Positions 45,770 through 58,767 of a stretch of DNA of 64,000 bases are shown in pieces. How positions within the stretch are numbered: the stretch's first letter is position 1; every line of letters begins with the position of its first letter. Under the pieces are notes generated by a model. That model saw nothing but the letters and a program-made list of their open reading frames with translations. It had not been told where the DNA came from and did no database searches. The DNA comes from Toxorhynchites rutilus septentrionalis. Lineage: Eukaryota > Arthropoda > Insecta > Diptera > Culicidae. The DNA lies in NCBI RefSeq assembly GCF_029784135.1, contig NC_073744.1, positions 31,813,380 to 31,877,379 on the forward strand. Direction: 5' to 3'. A program made the translations under genes and the position numbers.

Positions 45770-48738
45770 TACGCAAGATAATAATTGTGTTTGTTTTTGT
45801 TATTATTTCAGCACAATCACATTCCACATGTAAGTCGGTTGTTTAGTGCACGAGGTAAACAGATATTACCGAAACAAATAGCGAATAATCGAGAGCTGTT
45901 TACAAACACGCAAACACCACACTCATTTGCCTTGATACCAGTTTCCAGTTCAAATTGCTGTGCATTTACAATAACATACATCAAGTAATTTGCAAGATCG
46001 TTTAAAATGATGAAACAGTAATTGGTCCGATCTCTTAACCCTTTCGTTGCGAGCGTCGTCTTTAGACGACATGAAAGTCATACTGCACATTGATCACACC
46101 AGCGCGATGTGTATTCCATATTCTTAAAATCCAAAATAGTGGACTTAATATTTTCTCAAAACTCCATTAATATGGATATTAAATGAAAGGGCTTGAGGGC
46201 TTGACTAGAAGAACTCAGTTGTTCATGAAAAATTCCTTTTACAGATATTATGTCGGTAAAGCGTGAGTACCGCCTTTTGATAATACATGCGAATGTAAGG
46301 GACGGTAGAGATGTTCACAGACAAAATCGACACAAAGCAACAAAAGTCAGACAAAAACCACACAATAGGTTCTCCCGCTCGATTTCTCTTCATCAACTTT
46401 TTCTTCAGTTAATAACTCAACTGCAAAAACGTTCCAATTTGAGTTCGCTATTGGCGATCTAACGTACAAATCTACACCTAGGCGGCGCTGCGGTGAAAGT
46501 GATGATGGTTTTAAATTTTGCCATGTGAAAATTTAATTTTGCGCAATTTTATATATAACATGTTATTTATTTACCAGTAGTGAAAACTATAAAAATGTTG
46601 ACAATGGTTGAATTAAAGAAAGAGATTCGAGAGCACAATCAGACACAAGTAGAAAAATGCGATTCCTGCATGTGAAAACTACCTTGAAAAGCCCGGAAGT
46701 AAAATATACGTGATTTGTTTTTGAGTTTTAGGTTACATTAGCATCATTTTCTTAGTTCAAAAACAAAATCCAGATGTCTCACCGATCGTTTACGTTTTGC
46801 GTTAGATCGCCAATAGAATCAAATATATGAGGCTCTGACCTGTCTTCCGCATTGTCAAATACAGCTGGGAATGTATTTGCAGCTAAGTTATGACCAAAAG
46901 AGAGAGTCGATGTAGAGAAATCGATGAAATCACTTACACCCCTTTCATTTTAAGCCCCTCAATTATATATAATAAATGAATTTGAAGTTTGAAGCATAGA
47001 ATGAAAATATGTATAATAATGAATTGAAGATTTTTCCGTCATTAATAAAATCGATCATATTAATGTGTTGTTGATGATCGGGACTACATTTGAGCATAAA
47101 ATTTTGTGTAGAAGATTTATGTAGTGTGAAAACGTCCCGGAAAGCAACAATTCGCGAAAGCTGGCGCAATTAAGGTGTAACCACTGGAATTCCTGTTTTT
47201 GTTTTGTTTTTGGTCACAAGTCGGGTTGACTCCTTTTTTTCAGCCCCCACTTTCGCCTCCGAAGTGATTGGGAAGTGGGGAAACAATTGTTGAATCCAGT
47301 GATGATACCTACAGAATCACGCTGTTCTGGAGTTTCGCTGAAGTTTTTATGAAGCCCGTGATCGGGTGATTGTGGAAGGTTTCTTCTCTGTTGTTGACTG
47401 ATTGCTTTCCAGATACTTGGGCACAGTCGTTTCTCGAGCCAGGATTTTGGCAAAAAGATAAACCCGCCCTAAGGTTGGGTCTCAGTAGCTGGGCAAAATT
47501 TAACCGCGGTGGTTGGTCTCCTCTATGGGAGTGGCGCATAAACCGACCACCTACGCACAAAGCCCCGGTCGCGACTGGCTCTCGTTGCAAATATTCAAAC
47601 GAATTTCAAACCAAAGAACCCAAACATTATCATTTTACTCGCTGCGCCATCTGGTTGTAGATCTAACGTAAATTCGTCAATACTCTAGAATGCCAAAACT
47701 TCAGAAATATGAAAAATATGTTTTTTTTTCCAAATTTCTAAACAAAAATACTGCCTTAAATATATTTCAATGACGTATAACTACGACTTTCATTTCTATA
47801 CTGGGATGTAAGTTCAAAGTTTCGAAAAGAAGAGTGTTACATCAGAACAACAAAATTTTAAGCGTTAATGCCTCCTAACCAGAGCCCTGGCAACCCTATG
47901 TCAACCAGTACAAAGTGAGCGTGGGCAGCATGAAGATAGGGCTCACGCACTGTTTATTGTTTGGAGTCAATATTGATGCAAATATGTTCAACATTTGCGA
48001 TGGCCTGTGGCCAATGATTCCGATAGATAGTTCTTAGATGTTTGGATATCCAACCGGATGCTTTATTTTGCGATTAAAAAATATATTAAAATGATCGCAC
48101 GAAGCACTTTATTTTAAAAGTTAGGTTACGATTTTTTTTATGCTGGCTACAAAAAGGCGGCCAACCCCTTGCTCCTAACCAACTTAACGAAATTATATAA
48201 TCAATTCATTCGAAAGATAAAATGTCAACGCGTTATATACTTGTTAATTATTGATCCAAAAATATGTTTCAATTGCTTTGAAAACAGACTATTGGAATCA
48301 CACAAATCTGTGTTTAATACAGGGTGTGTGACGAACTTTTGCAGTAAACAACATGTTTAAGAAAAATTGACGCCAGTGAGTCATACATGCGATAAATTTT
48401 TTGTGGTATATTTCCTTTCGTAACATATGGATATTGTAAATAATTTCGTTAAAAAAATCCCCTCTTTTTTCGATGACTATTGATAGACGCTTCCGGAAAC
48501 TACCGCATGAACGTTTTAGCATGTTTCGATTCATAGATGTCATCATCTCTTAGCTTTGAGCGACTTAAGTGTTGTGTGAGGTATTCTAATGGTGTCCCGC
48601 TAGATGACGACCCACACAAAATAATCCAAAGGACCAAAGGACTACTAGGGAGACAAATTTCCTTCTCCCAAAACTCCGGAACATTTTCAGCAAGCCGTTT
48701 TTGTGTTATCTTCGTTTTTGTAAAAAGTTGATTAATTG
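45770..48738. other. Intergenic repeat-poor stretch between P450-2 and the Helitron fragment
   Basis: Contains one inverted-repeat element (46448-46816) and, at 48320, a terminus-like 'TACAGGGTGTGTGACG' of unknown class. No gene. 47214-47660 has slightly higher G+C and moderate open frames on both strands without a domain. Confidence 0.4.
46448..46816. mobile_element. MITE with 17-bp perfect inverted repeats
   Basis: CTATTGGCGATCTAACG at 46448-46464 and its exact complement at 46800-46816 enclose 369 bp of non-coding DNA. A related half-site 'GTAGATCTAACGTAAAT' is at 47656. No clear target duplication. Confidence 0.6.
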
Positions 48739-49194
48739 TTAACTAATTGTTAAATTCAAAGCAATTGTCCGTGTGTCTGTTTTGGGCCTGCGCACTGCGT
48801 ATTCACTGGAATTCCAGTCTTGCTTCGCGTTGATCAGGTGTTCCGATTGAGGGGCCTCAGCATGACGTACACTTTCGATGGTCAGTATTTCTTCCAATTG
48901 ATCAGATGCTTTAGACCAGCGAGCCTCAACCCTACGTATTCGATCGATTGTTAGTCTTTTCTCCCGTTCATCGGTGGTTTCATTTCGACGATTATAAGCA
49001 CGGCGTATTCGATCCATTTTCAATCTTGCTTTTCGTTGATCAGAGGTTTCAGTCGAACGGGCTTCAACTGCGCGGATTCGTATGGCTTCTAGTCTTGCTT
49101 CTCGTTGCTCGGCCGTTTCTAAGGCGCGTCTCGCCTTGCTCCTTCTCGCGTTAGCTGTAGATCGACCAATATTAGATTTTCGTCTAGCTGGCAT
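48739..49194 (-). pseudogene. N-terminal fragment of a Helitron-type protein
   Basis: Starts PARRKSNIGRSTANARRSKA, then four degenerate repeats of a motif like ETAEQREARLEAIRIRAVEA. Such arginine-rich 'QR..RL...R.R' repeats head many insect Helitron helicase ORFs (memory of the class). Frame quality degrades after about residue 115, and the Rep and helicase domains are absent downstream, so only the head remains. A host Arg-rich protein is a less likely alternative. Confidence 0.6.
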
Positions 49195-49870
49195 AATTGC
49201 TCAAAAAATCGACGTAAAAAGTGCGTACAAAATATGTTTTAAAAAAATCTCGACCAGCAATATATTTTTTTTAAATAATCTCGACTTGTTCGACTGAGGG
49301 TTTTTGAAAATTCGCTGGGGAAAATAGAATAAAAATCGAAGCGTAAATTAAATTTGAGTCCAGGAATTAGTCAGTAATCAAGTTCTATGTGACAGTTTAT
49401 TATATTTTACATGGATAGAAAACAATCGCTGAAATGGCCAAGAATATATCCTTGGAATTTTTTTTTTCGAAATTTCTATTATTTACCGAGTTATAGCCAT
49501 TTTAATGACACGGCTCCTAATCTGATGACGCGATGACGCGGCTCCTAATCTAATGACTAAAAACTTTCCACGCGTTTTTCTCGAAACTGCAATTTTCCAA
49601 AGTGGCATGCACGATATCTCAAGTTCTACTGAGTCTATTTATTTCGAAGGGAAGTTTTGGCAATTTTTTGAACCAAAAAAAAAATTCACCCCCATTTGAA
49701 ATCAGAATGTTTTAATATTAAAAGTTTTTCCAAAATTTTCGGTATTCCAGTCAATACTACATAAAAGTAGGTAATTAGTAGACCATTTTGCTATTTCAGC
49801 ATCGTAGATTTTTTTTAGAAAAACCAAAAATGACATTTTTTTCCTAAATGGGTACTTTTAGGGTATAACC

Positions 49871-50763
49871 AGGGTTGCCAACTATAATTTTCAAAAATCA
49901 GGAATAATTGAAAATAAAAATCAGGAAGAAATCAGGATAGCTCGAATTGGGTGGTCCGGGAAGTTCGTGACAATTTATGAGAAAACATTTGAAACAAGAA
50001 AACAAACAAAGCACCATTTTTATAGACAGACATAGATCATTCAATTTCATACGAACAGATGTGTATCATTATATTTCACGTCCCTGACGGAACACAACGC
50101 CAATCCGATTGAGTAATTCTGGAAGATCACCCTGGATAACTGCGTGGGGGTGTATTATCGAACTTTGAAAAAAGCCCAGTTGCGAACAGTACTTGTGGGA
50201 TTTTTCGACCGAAGTGAAAAAGCAAAGGTGTCGCCGGATCTTTCGATCTAATTTATCTTTTAATGAAAAGTTTTTGTGGAAATGTCAAAAAATGTATAGT
50301 CAAACGATTGAATGAGAGTCAAGAATTCGTGTTTCATATATTCAAAAAACATCAAGTAATTATTTGCATTCAAAATAAAATGATTTGAAACTGATATCGA
50401 ACGTGCTCATTTGGTAGAGTATCCAACTTCAAACTTCGATAACGAAAATCGATACGGAATATATAGATAACTAATAAGTAAAAGCAAGAATGAGTAAGAG
50501 TGTACAAGTGCTGACCGGAGAGTTTTTTTATGTAGGACTTTGTGACAGTCCTCATCTTCAACCAAGAAAACTTCGACAGAGATCTTAGAACAATGATTAC
50601 GGATTACTTTTCTAATTATGAAATAAAAAGTATATAAATCAGGAAAAATCAGGATCATTTCAGAAAATCGAGCAAAACTTAATGTTTGTCAGGTCAGTTT
50701 GTCATATCAGAAAATGTGATAAAAATTCTGGGAAATTCTGAAAAAAATCAGGAAGGTTGGCAT
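49871..50763. mobile_element. Element with GTTGCCAAC-type ends nested in the Tc1 relic
   Basis: The left edge 'AGGGTTGCCAACTATAATTT' and right edge 'TCAGGAAGGTTGGCATCTCT' are rough inverted repeats, each next to 'AAAAATCAGGA' phrases. It interrupts the region between the left inverted repeat and transposase of the Tc1-like relic. Non-coding; class unknown. Confidence 0.45.
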
Positions 50764-50944
50764 CTCTCTGTATGACATGAAAAAATCACTAGCGTAAATT
50801 TGTTTTATCGTGTTTTTTCATCGATGCACCACTCGATTTTGACGGATGGTTGTTTACATCTGACATAAACATAATTTTCGTAGCTGTTTAGTTAACTTTT
50901 GGTGCGTAGTGACATGTTTGACACGTTGAGAAAGTTTCCTGAAA

Positions 50945-51720
50945 ATGGGAGGAAAGCAAATCTCAACTGGGAAGTATGGAGTAAGCCATGGTGCGGTTCA
51001 ACTGGTCATTCGGAAGCATCAGATGTTCGGCAGCGTGACAGATCGACCGGGAAGAGGACGAAAACGTAAGACTGATGCAAGAACGGACACGCTCATCATC
51101 CGGGAGGAAAAGAAAAACCAACGAACGACCATTCGGGCGATTAACGAAAGGTTGGTTCTGGACCTTTCCAATCGCACCATTCGACGACGCTTCCTGGAAC
51201 GGGACCCGAAGGGCTACTTTGCCAAAAAGCGACCGATGATGAGCAACACCAACAAAAAAATCTTCAGTTTGCGATTGACCATGTCAACAAGCCGCTGGAG
51301 TTGGAAAACTGAAAAACTTAGCGCAGGTCAACGATATTATTACTAACAATAGTTACATCGACATTTTGTGCGAGAGCCTGGAAGAATCCATGCTGAAAAT
51401 GGCTACACCTACACCTTCCAGCAGGATGAGAACCCGAAGCATAGGGCGAAAATAGCAACATTCGTCCGATCGGCCCGGATCTGGTGTGAACACCTCAAAG
51501 CCCTGAATCAGCCATGCCAGTAACTTGAATCCTATTCAGAATTTATAGACGATTTTGGACAAGGTGGACAAAACTGAAGTTTCGAACAAGCAACATAATT
51601 TTGCTGCGTTGAAGAAGGTTTGAAACGAGCTGGATCCTCAACACCTCGTGGAAAGTATGCCAAAGTTTTGTCAGTTGATTATCGAGGCCAAAGGGGATCA
51701 TATTGACTTAATTATTTGTT
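50945..51720 (+). pseudogene. Tc1-family transposase, heavily mutated
   Basis: The first 133 codons are open: GGKQISTGKYGVSHGAVQLV is the paired-type DNA-binding domain, followed by the GRPRK-like hook as GRGRKRKTD. Later pieces FQQDENPKHRAKIATF (second Asp) and a corrupted Pro-Asp-Leu-Asn-Pro region are in other frames, and the first catalytic block is largely deleted near 51310. Dead. Confidence 0.75.
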
Positions 51721-51975
51721 TATTTGTTTATTTTTTTGTTTTTTAGTTTTTGAAATAAACCATGAAGTGGATTTCTTTTTGTGTCATACCCTTAAAGTGG
51801 TCATTTAGGAACAAAAGTCTTTTCTTGTTCTTCTGAAAAATAAATCAACGGTACTGAAATGGCAAATGGTCTGATAATAACCTACTTTTACGTAATATTG
51901 ACTGGAATACCGAAAAGTTTGTAAAAAAAACTCTGATTTCGAATGAGAGTGGGCTTCTTTTGTGTCCATTACTGT

Positions 51976-52320
51976 ATTAGAAAATATACGCTATACCCTG
52001 TCCCATGGCCGTTACGTTACAGCCGCAATTTTGTTGACAACCGCAAAATTCAACTGAGCTGGAGAGCTGTTTCAAACGATCCGCTCACTTGTATGAGCTT
52101 AACCCATTAACGACCAAGCCCTCAAAATTATTTTTTGACGAAAGTCATTGGTATAATTTTGATTATTGACGCTAAAGAAACTCCAATGTTCAAGAATTAT
52201 TTTTCCCATCTTCCATTTTCCGGGAAATGACTGCTAGAGAAAATCGAACATTGACCGAAAACAGCCCTTTTTTTTGCAAGTGCAGACATACTGCGAACCA
52301 AAAACCACTTCAATTATTAA
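51976..52320. other. Spacer
   Basis: No feature recognised. Confidence 0.4.
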
Positions 52321-53284
52321 CCCAGCAAACATTAAATCGCATAACAAGCGTATATATAACATCATATGCCCTAAAATTTGGTTGGCATATAATGCGCCTA
52401 ACTGGCATATGCATGCAAAAGTGGAGGCCATATACATACATGGCAAATGCTTACCGAATTTGTTTGAATGAATATGCAACTTTGACCGGCTATAATAGCG
52501 ATTATGTTGGAATTGAATTGCAATCTAATATGAATATATTCATGAATTGTCAAAGCACCAAATACGACTTTTGCCATACTCATATACGATTTATTACAGA
52601 CATAGAAAAAAAAACAAATGGCGCAAAATATTTTCGTGAAATGTTTATTATAACCTCACGAATCGCCATTTTTATATATGAGTATTTATGTTCGTACAAA
52701 TAATAATTGATTGATTAACTTATGCTGGGAGTGGAATATGAATGTTTAAAATGACACAGATTGATGTTTGGTGAAAACTGCTCTGATGTGGGTTCGAACT
52801 CCGGTCGTCTGGATTATCATCCACCAGCTATCTCGCGCGGCTATCTGAAATTTAATTCAACAGCAGTTAAAACTTTCGAGTGCATCAGCACTTCATTGAC
52901 ATTTCAATATGATGTAATATGCTCTTTATTAGGATCTAATATGATTACTGTTTCATGATTTTCTTCAGCATGCAACACGATTTACTACAGTACTGAATCG
53001 ATTTAAATTATACGCTTATACGACACATAAACTGCATCAGCGTAATATACGCATATGATGCGGATTAAATATATTTTACGACAATATACATAATAAAAAT
53101 TATGTTTCTTATACCGAATTGCGACTTAATTTGATAATGGTATATAAAATCGAGTTTTTACATTTTATGCAATTTCAAATATACACGATACATACTTTGA
53201 TTGATATTATATGCGATTCTGATTTATTCGGATTTCTTGTAAGACTTGGCACGTGCAAAATTATACGATTTAATGTTTGCTGGG
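52321..53284. mobile_element. 964-bp inverted-repeat element (CCCAGCAAACATTAAATCG ends)
   Basis: CCCAGCAAACATTAAATCGC with four further bases at 52321-52344 is matched at 53261-53284 by a complement differing at one base. TTAA precedes the left end, but the right flank is AAGT, so a piggyBac-style TTAA duplication is not confirmed. The interior is AT-rich and full of ATATGC/GCATAT-like palindromes. It includes a tRNA-like segment (52777-52870). It has no transposase. Fragments of the family are at 25425-25680 and 25834-25990. Confidence 0.75.
52777..52870 (-). repeat. tRNA-like core inside the 964-bp element
   Basis: The minus strand has TAGCCGCGCGAGATAGCTGG and GGAGTTCGAACCC at A-box and B-box spacing. 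Third copy of the repeat at 25684 and 28681. Confidence 0.5.
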
Positions 53285-54284
53285 AAGTATAAACCTTATT
53301 TCACCTTCGGCAGGAGGCTCAATCGTATGATTTTTGGCCTACATCACCATGTGTGTTAAAGGAATCAAGGAATACTGTAGAAAAGTTAACATATTTTTGT
53401 TTTTTATTGAGTTTTTATTTATTGAAATTGTGAACACCTTCCAGGTGTTTTTTATCAATTTTATAGCCCAATAAAGGTATACAAAATTCAATGAAATAGA
53501 TGGTAAGCAGTGTTGCCACACGTACAGATTTATCTGGAACGGTACAGATTTTATCAGGCCCAGGCCAAGAGGATATGATCCGCGAGTCAAGATGTGTCGC
53601 AAATTTAGCTGTCATTGCCAAACTAAACAAACTGCTCGGTGAGCTCAAGGCAGATCTATGTAACAAGGTGCGCTCATCCGCTAATCATATTTAACTCGAA
53701 ACAATCGTCAAATTCGCGAAAATTTAAAGGCAGTTTTGCAATCTTAAAATTTGAATGGAGATTCTTAAGTTATTCGATGACTTAAAACACGACGCTCTCT
53801 TAACCATTTGGCTACATATTTCACAACACACAACATTTACAAAAACTCGCCATTATAATATAAAATTATCATCACACACAATTCCAGTTCAATATTACGT
53901 AATACTGTATTGCATAGAGTACATATTCGAAATAGAAAAGTAAATTTTCATTAATTATTTTTTATTTTAGAAATGTGTTAATGTCATCCTGTAAGTTCAT
54001 GGCTGTAGGGTGGTTTTCACATTTTGACCCACCTGGCAGTATGTTAAGCGCCTTGATTTACACCAGCTTGAGAGTTTGGCAGTTCTCACGTCACTCGTCG
54101 CAAATTGCATTTGCGACCCGGACATGTTTGACGCTGTCAAATGCTGTGTATTAGTATATGGATGCCCTAAGGGTGGATTTTATCGTTATTTTTGATACAG
54201 ATTCTGTACGGTACATGGTACAGATTTTCGTAAAAAAGTACAGATGTGTACAGGTTTTTCCATTTGTGAAATTTCTCACATTTG
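53285..54284. other. Spacer with degenerate repeats
   Basis: 53840-53990 is a decayed 373-bp-MITE copy. 53510-53570 and 54195-54260 share 'GTACAGATTT' and 'ACGGTACA' phrases and may be ends of one older element around the hAT relic. No gene. Confidence 0.35.
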
Positions 54285-55210
54285 AACAAATCAACATTGA
54301 GGTACATGACGACTTTCACGTCGCAGTATCGCTTGGTGCTGCTGATCATAAAAGCGTTTACAATGCAGTTATTGATCAGTTTCATAAGGACGAAATTCCT
54401 TACAAGGATGGTCTGAATGTTTTGCCACAGATCAACAGATTGAATCGTTTGTTTCAGACTGAAAAACCTGAATTCACGATGCTACATGAAGAGCTGAAAG
54501 ATTTTTATTTGATCATTCTCACTAATATCTACGAGGAATCTAACGTTGTTTTAATAACCAATGCTATTAAATATGAAGATCATTTGAAAAGCGACAAGAA
54601 TTTTCGGTTGGAATAGCAGCAGGAGAAATTATCAGAATAATGGACAGAGAAAGGTAGATAATTTCAAAGGATATTTGTTTTTTTTTCCGTGGAGCTAATC
54701 AAACAAATGAGACAAAGATTCGATTTTGATGATTCGACGCTCATGTCTATGACAATGTTAAATCCCAAAAACTTTTCCAATTCGACTAGCATTAACGTTG
54801 AGTTAGAAACGTTTCCAGGATTCTACAATGGAAATGTAAAAAAAGATAAAATTACTCCGTAAGGAAATCGCAATTTCAGAAAACGAGCATGTGCAGGGTT
54901 GGTGGACAAAAATTTGATGCCTAAGAAGAATTGACGGTCGCTCGCCTTTTCGGCGCTTCGATACCTTGTTAATAACGTTCCCAATATGCCTCACTCCTCA
55001 GCAACTGTCGAGCGATTTTTTTCTAAATATAATCGGAACAAAAATAAGCTTTTAAATCGGGTCTTCAACGATACGATGAACGCTATATTGAGATTAAAGG
55101 ATTTGGTCAAACTTCGTGGTGGCAGTTCGAAAATAAAAAAAAATGATAGTGTGCAATCAAGATTCAAAAAAACAAAAAAACAAAGATTTAAATGTGATGG
55201 TAAGTGGTAG
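54285..55210 (+). pseudogene. hAT-superfamily transposase relic
   Basis: A frame through about 54616 reads LPQINRLNRLFQTEKPEF and LHEELKDFYLIILTNIYEE, typical of arthropod hAT transposase middles. After several stops, 54986 onward reads PHSSATVERFFSKYN with MNAILRLKDLVKL. This is the hAT C-terminal dimerisation signature (PHS.A.VER.FS...K...N.L...T..A.L..K). The N-terminal zinc finger and RW motif were not found, and 54620-54985 is frame-shifted. Termini were not identified. Confidence 0.75.
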
Positions 55211-56397
55211 CTAAAAAATTAAGCTATCTTTTGGTGCAAATACATTAACATATAGTTGCTTTCCAAAGACATGAAAAATTATCAATGTTGCTATTCGATT
55301 TTTCGAACGCTTGGCACAAAATGGGTTTACGGTTCTGAGCCGCTCACCACGATAAGCTGATTTGCCCATCTCTACCCGTAGAAACTTCATGCTGAATGAA
55401 ATTTCTGATGATGAAAAATAAAGGTAAAAATAAAAAAATATTCTTATCGCAAAATATAAGAATTTTATATCGTCTCGATTAGCTAGCCATACATTGGTCA
55501 TATTCAATTGTGCGTGGAAATAAACGAAATTGCACCCAGCACATAATTTTGCCTGGAAAGAACCGTCATATCGGAATGCGAACATCCCAAATTCGTTTAG
55601 CACGGGTACAGTAATCGTCCGATAACTGGACCTGCTTCAAATGAACTGCTTTTTAGTTGAGTGAACGTTAACTGGTCTGTAACCCAGTTAAAAAACTGCA
55701 ATGTGTTAATAATTGACCTCACATTCATTGTAAAATTGTACTGTGAGGGTTATTCGAATGTTATTTGAGATGTAGATGCTTTGATTGAATTACGGAAAAA
55801 TAATTTCCCCAGATATATATTTCATATATTTGACGCACTCAATGCAAAACTTCCAAACCATTTAGGGGAAACCTTTTGTTTCTTGAACCATTAGTCGTTA
55901 CCGCTACACGAATGTTCTTTTACACTAGATATTTTCTCAACTCATTTTTGGCAAATCACATTTTGAGACAATTCTATAACGAGCATTCTAATCATCCACA
56001 TACATCTAGCTTATCAGTATGACCCAATTAAAAACACTAACACTATGTCCGATCCCACTATCTACTAACGCACGTCATTATACCAATTGCATGCATCTAA
56101 ATAGGATAATGGATGCCTTGTTATAAACAGCCATAACAAACAAAAGTCCACCTTAACTCTGACACATTTAAAAACACACTTATCATTAAAATAATCAACG
56201 CTAATCTCACGTTCATCTCCCGATCGGTTGCTTGAATCGTACCTTATCGGAAAGCGATAACAAAACTAAATTCGCGTGTGTTTGAACAAGCCATTTAGTA
56301 TGCTATAAAACAGCCTCCGGTCAAGGGGCGCAGATTTAGTCAGTCAATAAGGCGCCATCGGTTAGCTTGTGTTTGGGAACCAACTGCTGCTGCAACA
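55211..56397. other. Upstream region of P450-3
   Basis: AT-rich, no gene recognised. It contains the core promoter described separately. Confidence 0.45.
56304..56310 (+). promoter_or_regulatory. TATA box of P450-3
   Basis: TATAAAA, with an initiator-like TCAGT at 56340-56344 and the ATG at 56398. The 38-bp spacing to the initiator A is slightly long, so the real start may be a few bases upstream. Confidence 0.6.
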
Positions 56398-58070
56398 ATG
56401 TTGCTGAACCCCAGCATCGCACTGTGGACCGTAGTCGGCGGGCTGCTACTCTATCGCTGTTATCGCTTTCTGTTTGATCGGCCACCGAATTTTCCCAGCG
56501 GACCACCTCGGTTCCCGCTGCTCGGCGGGTACCTCGTGATGCTGCTGGTCAACTACAAGCATCTGCACAAGGCGGCACTCAAGCTGAGCGAGTTCTACAG
56601 GACAAGCATCTTAGGACTTTACTTGGGCGACTTTCCTACCGTCGTCGTCAACGATTTATGGATAGCGAAGGAGGTGTTGAACAGGACGGAGTTTGATGGG
56701 CGATCGGATTTATTCCTGGCGCGCTTGAGGGACAGGAATTTCGAAAGGAGAGGCATTTTCTTCACCCTCGGACCCCACTGGAAGGAGCAGAGACGTTTTG
56801 TGTTGCGACATTTAAGAGACTTTGGTTTCGGGAGGCGGTTCGAAGAGCTGGAAGCGGAAACACAGCATGAGGTGACTGATTTGCTAGAAGTGATAAAATA
56901 TGGTGCAAAATTCGAACACGAGCAAGAGTTTGTAACTGGTGATGGGTTTGTGAGATGTCCGGATGTGTTCTACGGTTGCTTGGCGAATATTTATTGCCAG
57001 GTCGTTTGTGGTGAACGATTCCAAAGAAAGGATATGGCTGTGTTATTCGAGTGAGTGGATTTTATTTTCGATGCAATGTAACTATTCTCAATGTTTTTGA
57101 TTCACCAGAATGGGCCAGCACGGTCTAGTTTTTCAACAAAAGGGCGACGATTATGGTACTATACTAAGTTACCTTCCATGGTTGAAAGACTACTTTCCCG
57201 AAACTACCAACTATCGAATTTTGCGCGAAGTCAATCTTAAGATGAACGATTTCATCGAACAGTTATTGAACAAATTTCTGGCATCATACGATGAGAGCCA
57301 TATTCGTTGCTTTCTGGATCGCTACATACGTGAGATGAAGGAATCCACCCCACTACAAGGACAATCGTTCACATTTCAATGTAAGTTTTCAACACAAAAC
57401 GGAAAAATAAAATAATTTCCTCTAACAATCCAAATGTTCTACAGACGATCAACTGGTTATGATTCTGTGGGACCTTCTGGTGCCAACCGTATCCGGTTCT
57501 GCAGTTCAACTTTCGATGCTTATCCAGCGGCTTATTTTGAATCCCCGGGTAGCCACGAAAGTCCAGCAAGAACTGGATGAGGTCGTTGGTCGGGGTCGTC
57601 TTCCCACGCTCGATGATCGCATACTGCTCCCATACACGGAGGCAACGTTGAGGGAAACTTTGCGCATCGACACTCTCGTTCCGTCAGGAATAGCACACAT
57701 GGCCATGGAGAACACAACCCTGCGAGGCTACGATATACCTGAGGGGACATTTGTTATACTCGGATTGGATGTGATCCATCACCAGAAGGAGGCTTGGGGT
57801 GATCCGGAAAATTTTCGCCCAGAACGGTTTCTCGATGAATGTGGAAAACTTTCACTCGCTAAAGATATCTCCGTGCCATTCGGAGCCGGGAAGCGACTTT
57901 GTGTGGGAGAAACATTTGCGAGGAATACACTGTTCTTGATGTTTACAGCAGTAATGCAGAATTTCACCATACATCAAAGACCTAAAGAACCATTGCCCGA
58001 TATTGGCAAGCGAATAACCGGGGTGGTGACATCAATGGAACCGTTTTGGATTAGATTTGAGCCGAGATGA
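56398..58070 (+). CDS. Cytochrome P450, CYP2 clan (CYP304/305-like), paralogue 3
   Basis: Exons 56398-57050, 57109-57380 and 57445-58070 give 516 residues. Visible in order: anchor (SIALWTVVGGLLLY), hinge NFPSGPPRFPLLGG, WKEQRRF, ETLR in helix K, PERF, and FGAGKRLCVG with heme Cys at about 461. The I-helix reads DLLVPTVSGSAVQ, again without the Asp/Glu-Thr pair. Introns of 58 and 64 bp are at the same positions and phases as in paralogue 2. By eye it is closest to paralogue 2 (shared NFPSGPPR, LRDFGFGRRFE or LRDYGFGRRFE, ENTTLRGYDIP). It is separated from paralogue 2 by 10.7 kb of transposon-rich DNA but keeps orientation. Intact. Confidence 0.92.
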
Positions 58071-58133
58071 ACAGTGCATAATATAGACGGCTTTGGACGT
58101 TCAGAATTATCACATCATTACAAGTATACTGAA

Positions 58134-58139
58134 AATAAA
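58134..58139 (+). terminator. Polyadenylation signal of P450-3
   Basis: AATAAA 63 bp after the stop codon. Confidence 0.5.
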
Positions 58140-58568
58140 ACTCACCTTAGAATATACCGCAATTACAAGTACATAACATTAAACATATTTGCTAGGAACA
58201 TACACCGTTTAACTTTATTTAAGAATCACTCACTGAACACAAACAAGAGTTTGCATTATTTGCAAATGAAAATAAATAAAACGTCAAACAATGCAGTTGA
58301 CCCGAGTAAAAATTATTCGTTTATGTTGTTCGCACACTGGTACGCTTTTGTCCTTTTACAATTGCATAAAACTGGAGCAGAAATTTATAATTTAATATTT
58401 GACGTATGTATAAGAAAATTATTTTGTCGACAACTAATCATATTGCGTGTATCACATTGCCAAAAGTATCATGCATTTGTGTTCATGATCAATGTATGTA
58501 AATATTTTTCGTCACTGTCACTTCGCCTTATCTCTTCAACTATGTCGTTCTGTTTATTTCAAAGGCCT
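58140..58568. other. Spacer between P450-3 and the Harbinger element
   Basis: An open frame of about 210 codons on the plus strand runs from just after the P450 stop to 58709. It crosses the Harbinger terminus, has no domain and looks like chance. Confidence 0.4.
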
Positions 58569-58767
58569 GGGGTGACATTGCGCATTTCGAAACGAATGAT
58601 TTTTGTTCGTTTCGACTACTTTTGCCATTATGAATTTCGAAGCGAGCTCGAAACGAGCGAAATGAAAAAGGCAGTAGTAGAGTTTCGAGCAAAGTTTGAC
58701 ATTACGTAAAATTGTGTTCGAGCATTTTTTAACTCGAAACGAGAATGAGTACCATCAATACACCGGA

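Larger units (their letters stand above)
49690..51975 (+). mobile_element. Tc1-like relic with long inverted repeats
   Basis: About 180 bp at the left (49690-49870) and right (51790-51975) are imperfect complements, for example GGTATTCCAGTCAATAC against its complement with one change. The right end reads CAGTAATGGACACAAAAG on the minus strand with TA beside it. The left outermost bases have decayed. It holds a broken transposase and a second element (49871-50763). Confidence 0.7.

Noticed and set aside
48739..49194. Host Arg-rich coiled-coil gene
   Set aside because: The repeated QR..RL motif and abrupt decay fit a Helitron N-terminal fragment better.
54285..55210. Domesticated hAT-derived host gene
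   Set aside because: Stops and frame changes break the middle, and no upstream exon or intact N-terminal domain was found.
58074..58709. 211-codon open frame following P450-3
   Set aside because: Low-complexity AT-rich composition, no domain, and it crosses a transposon end.
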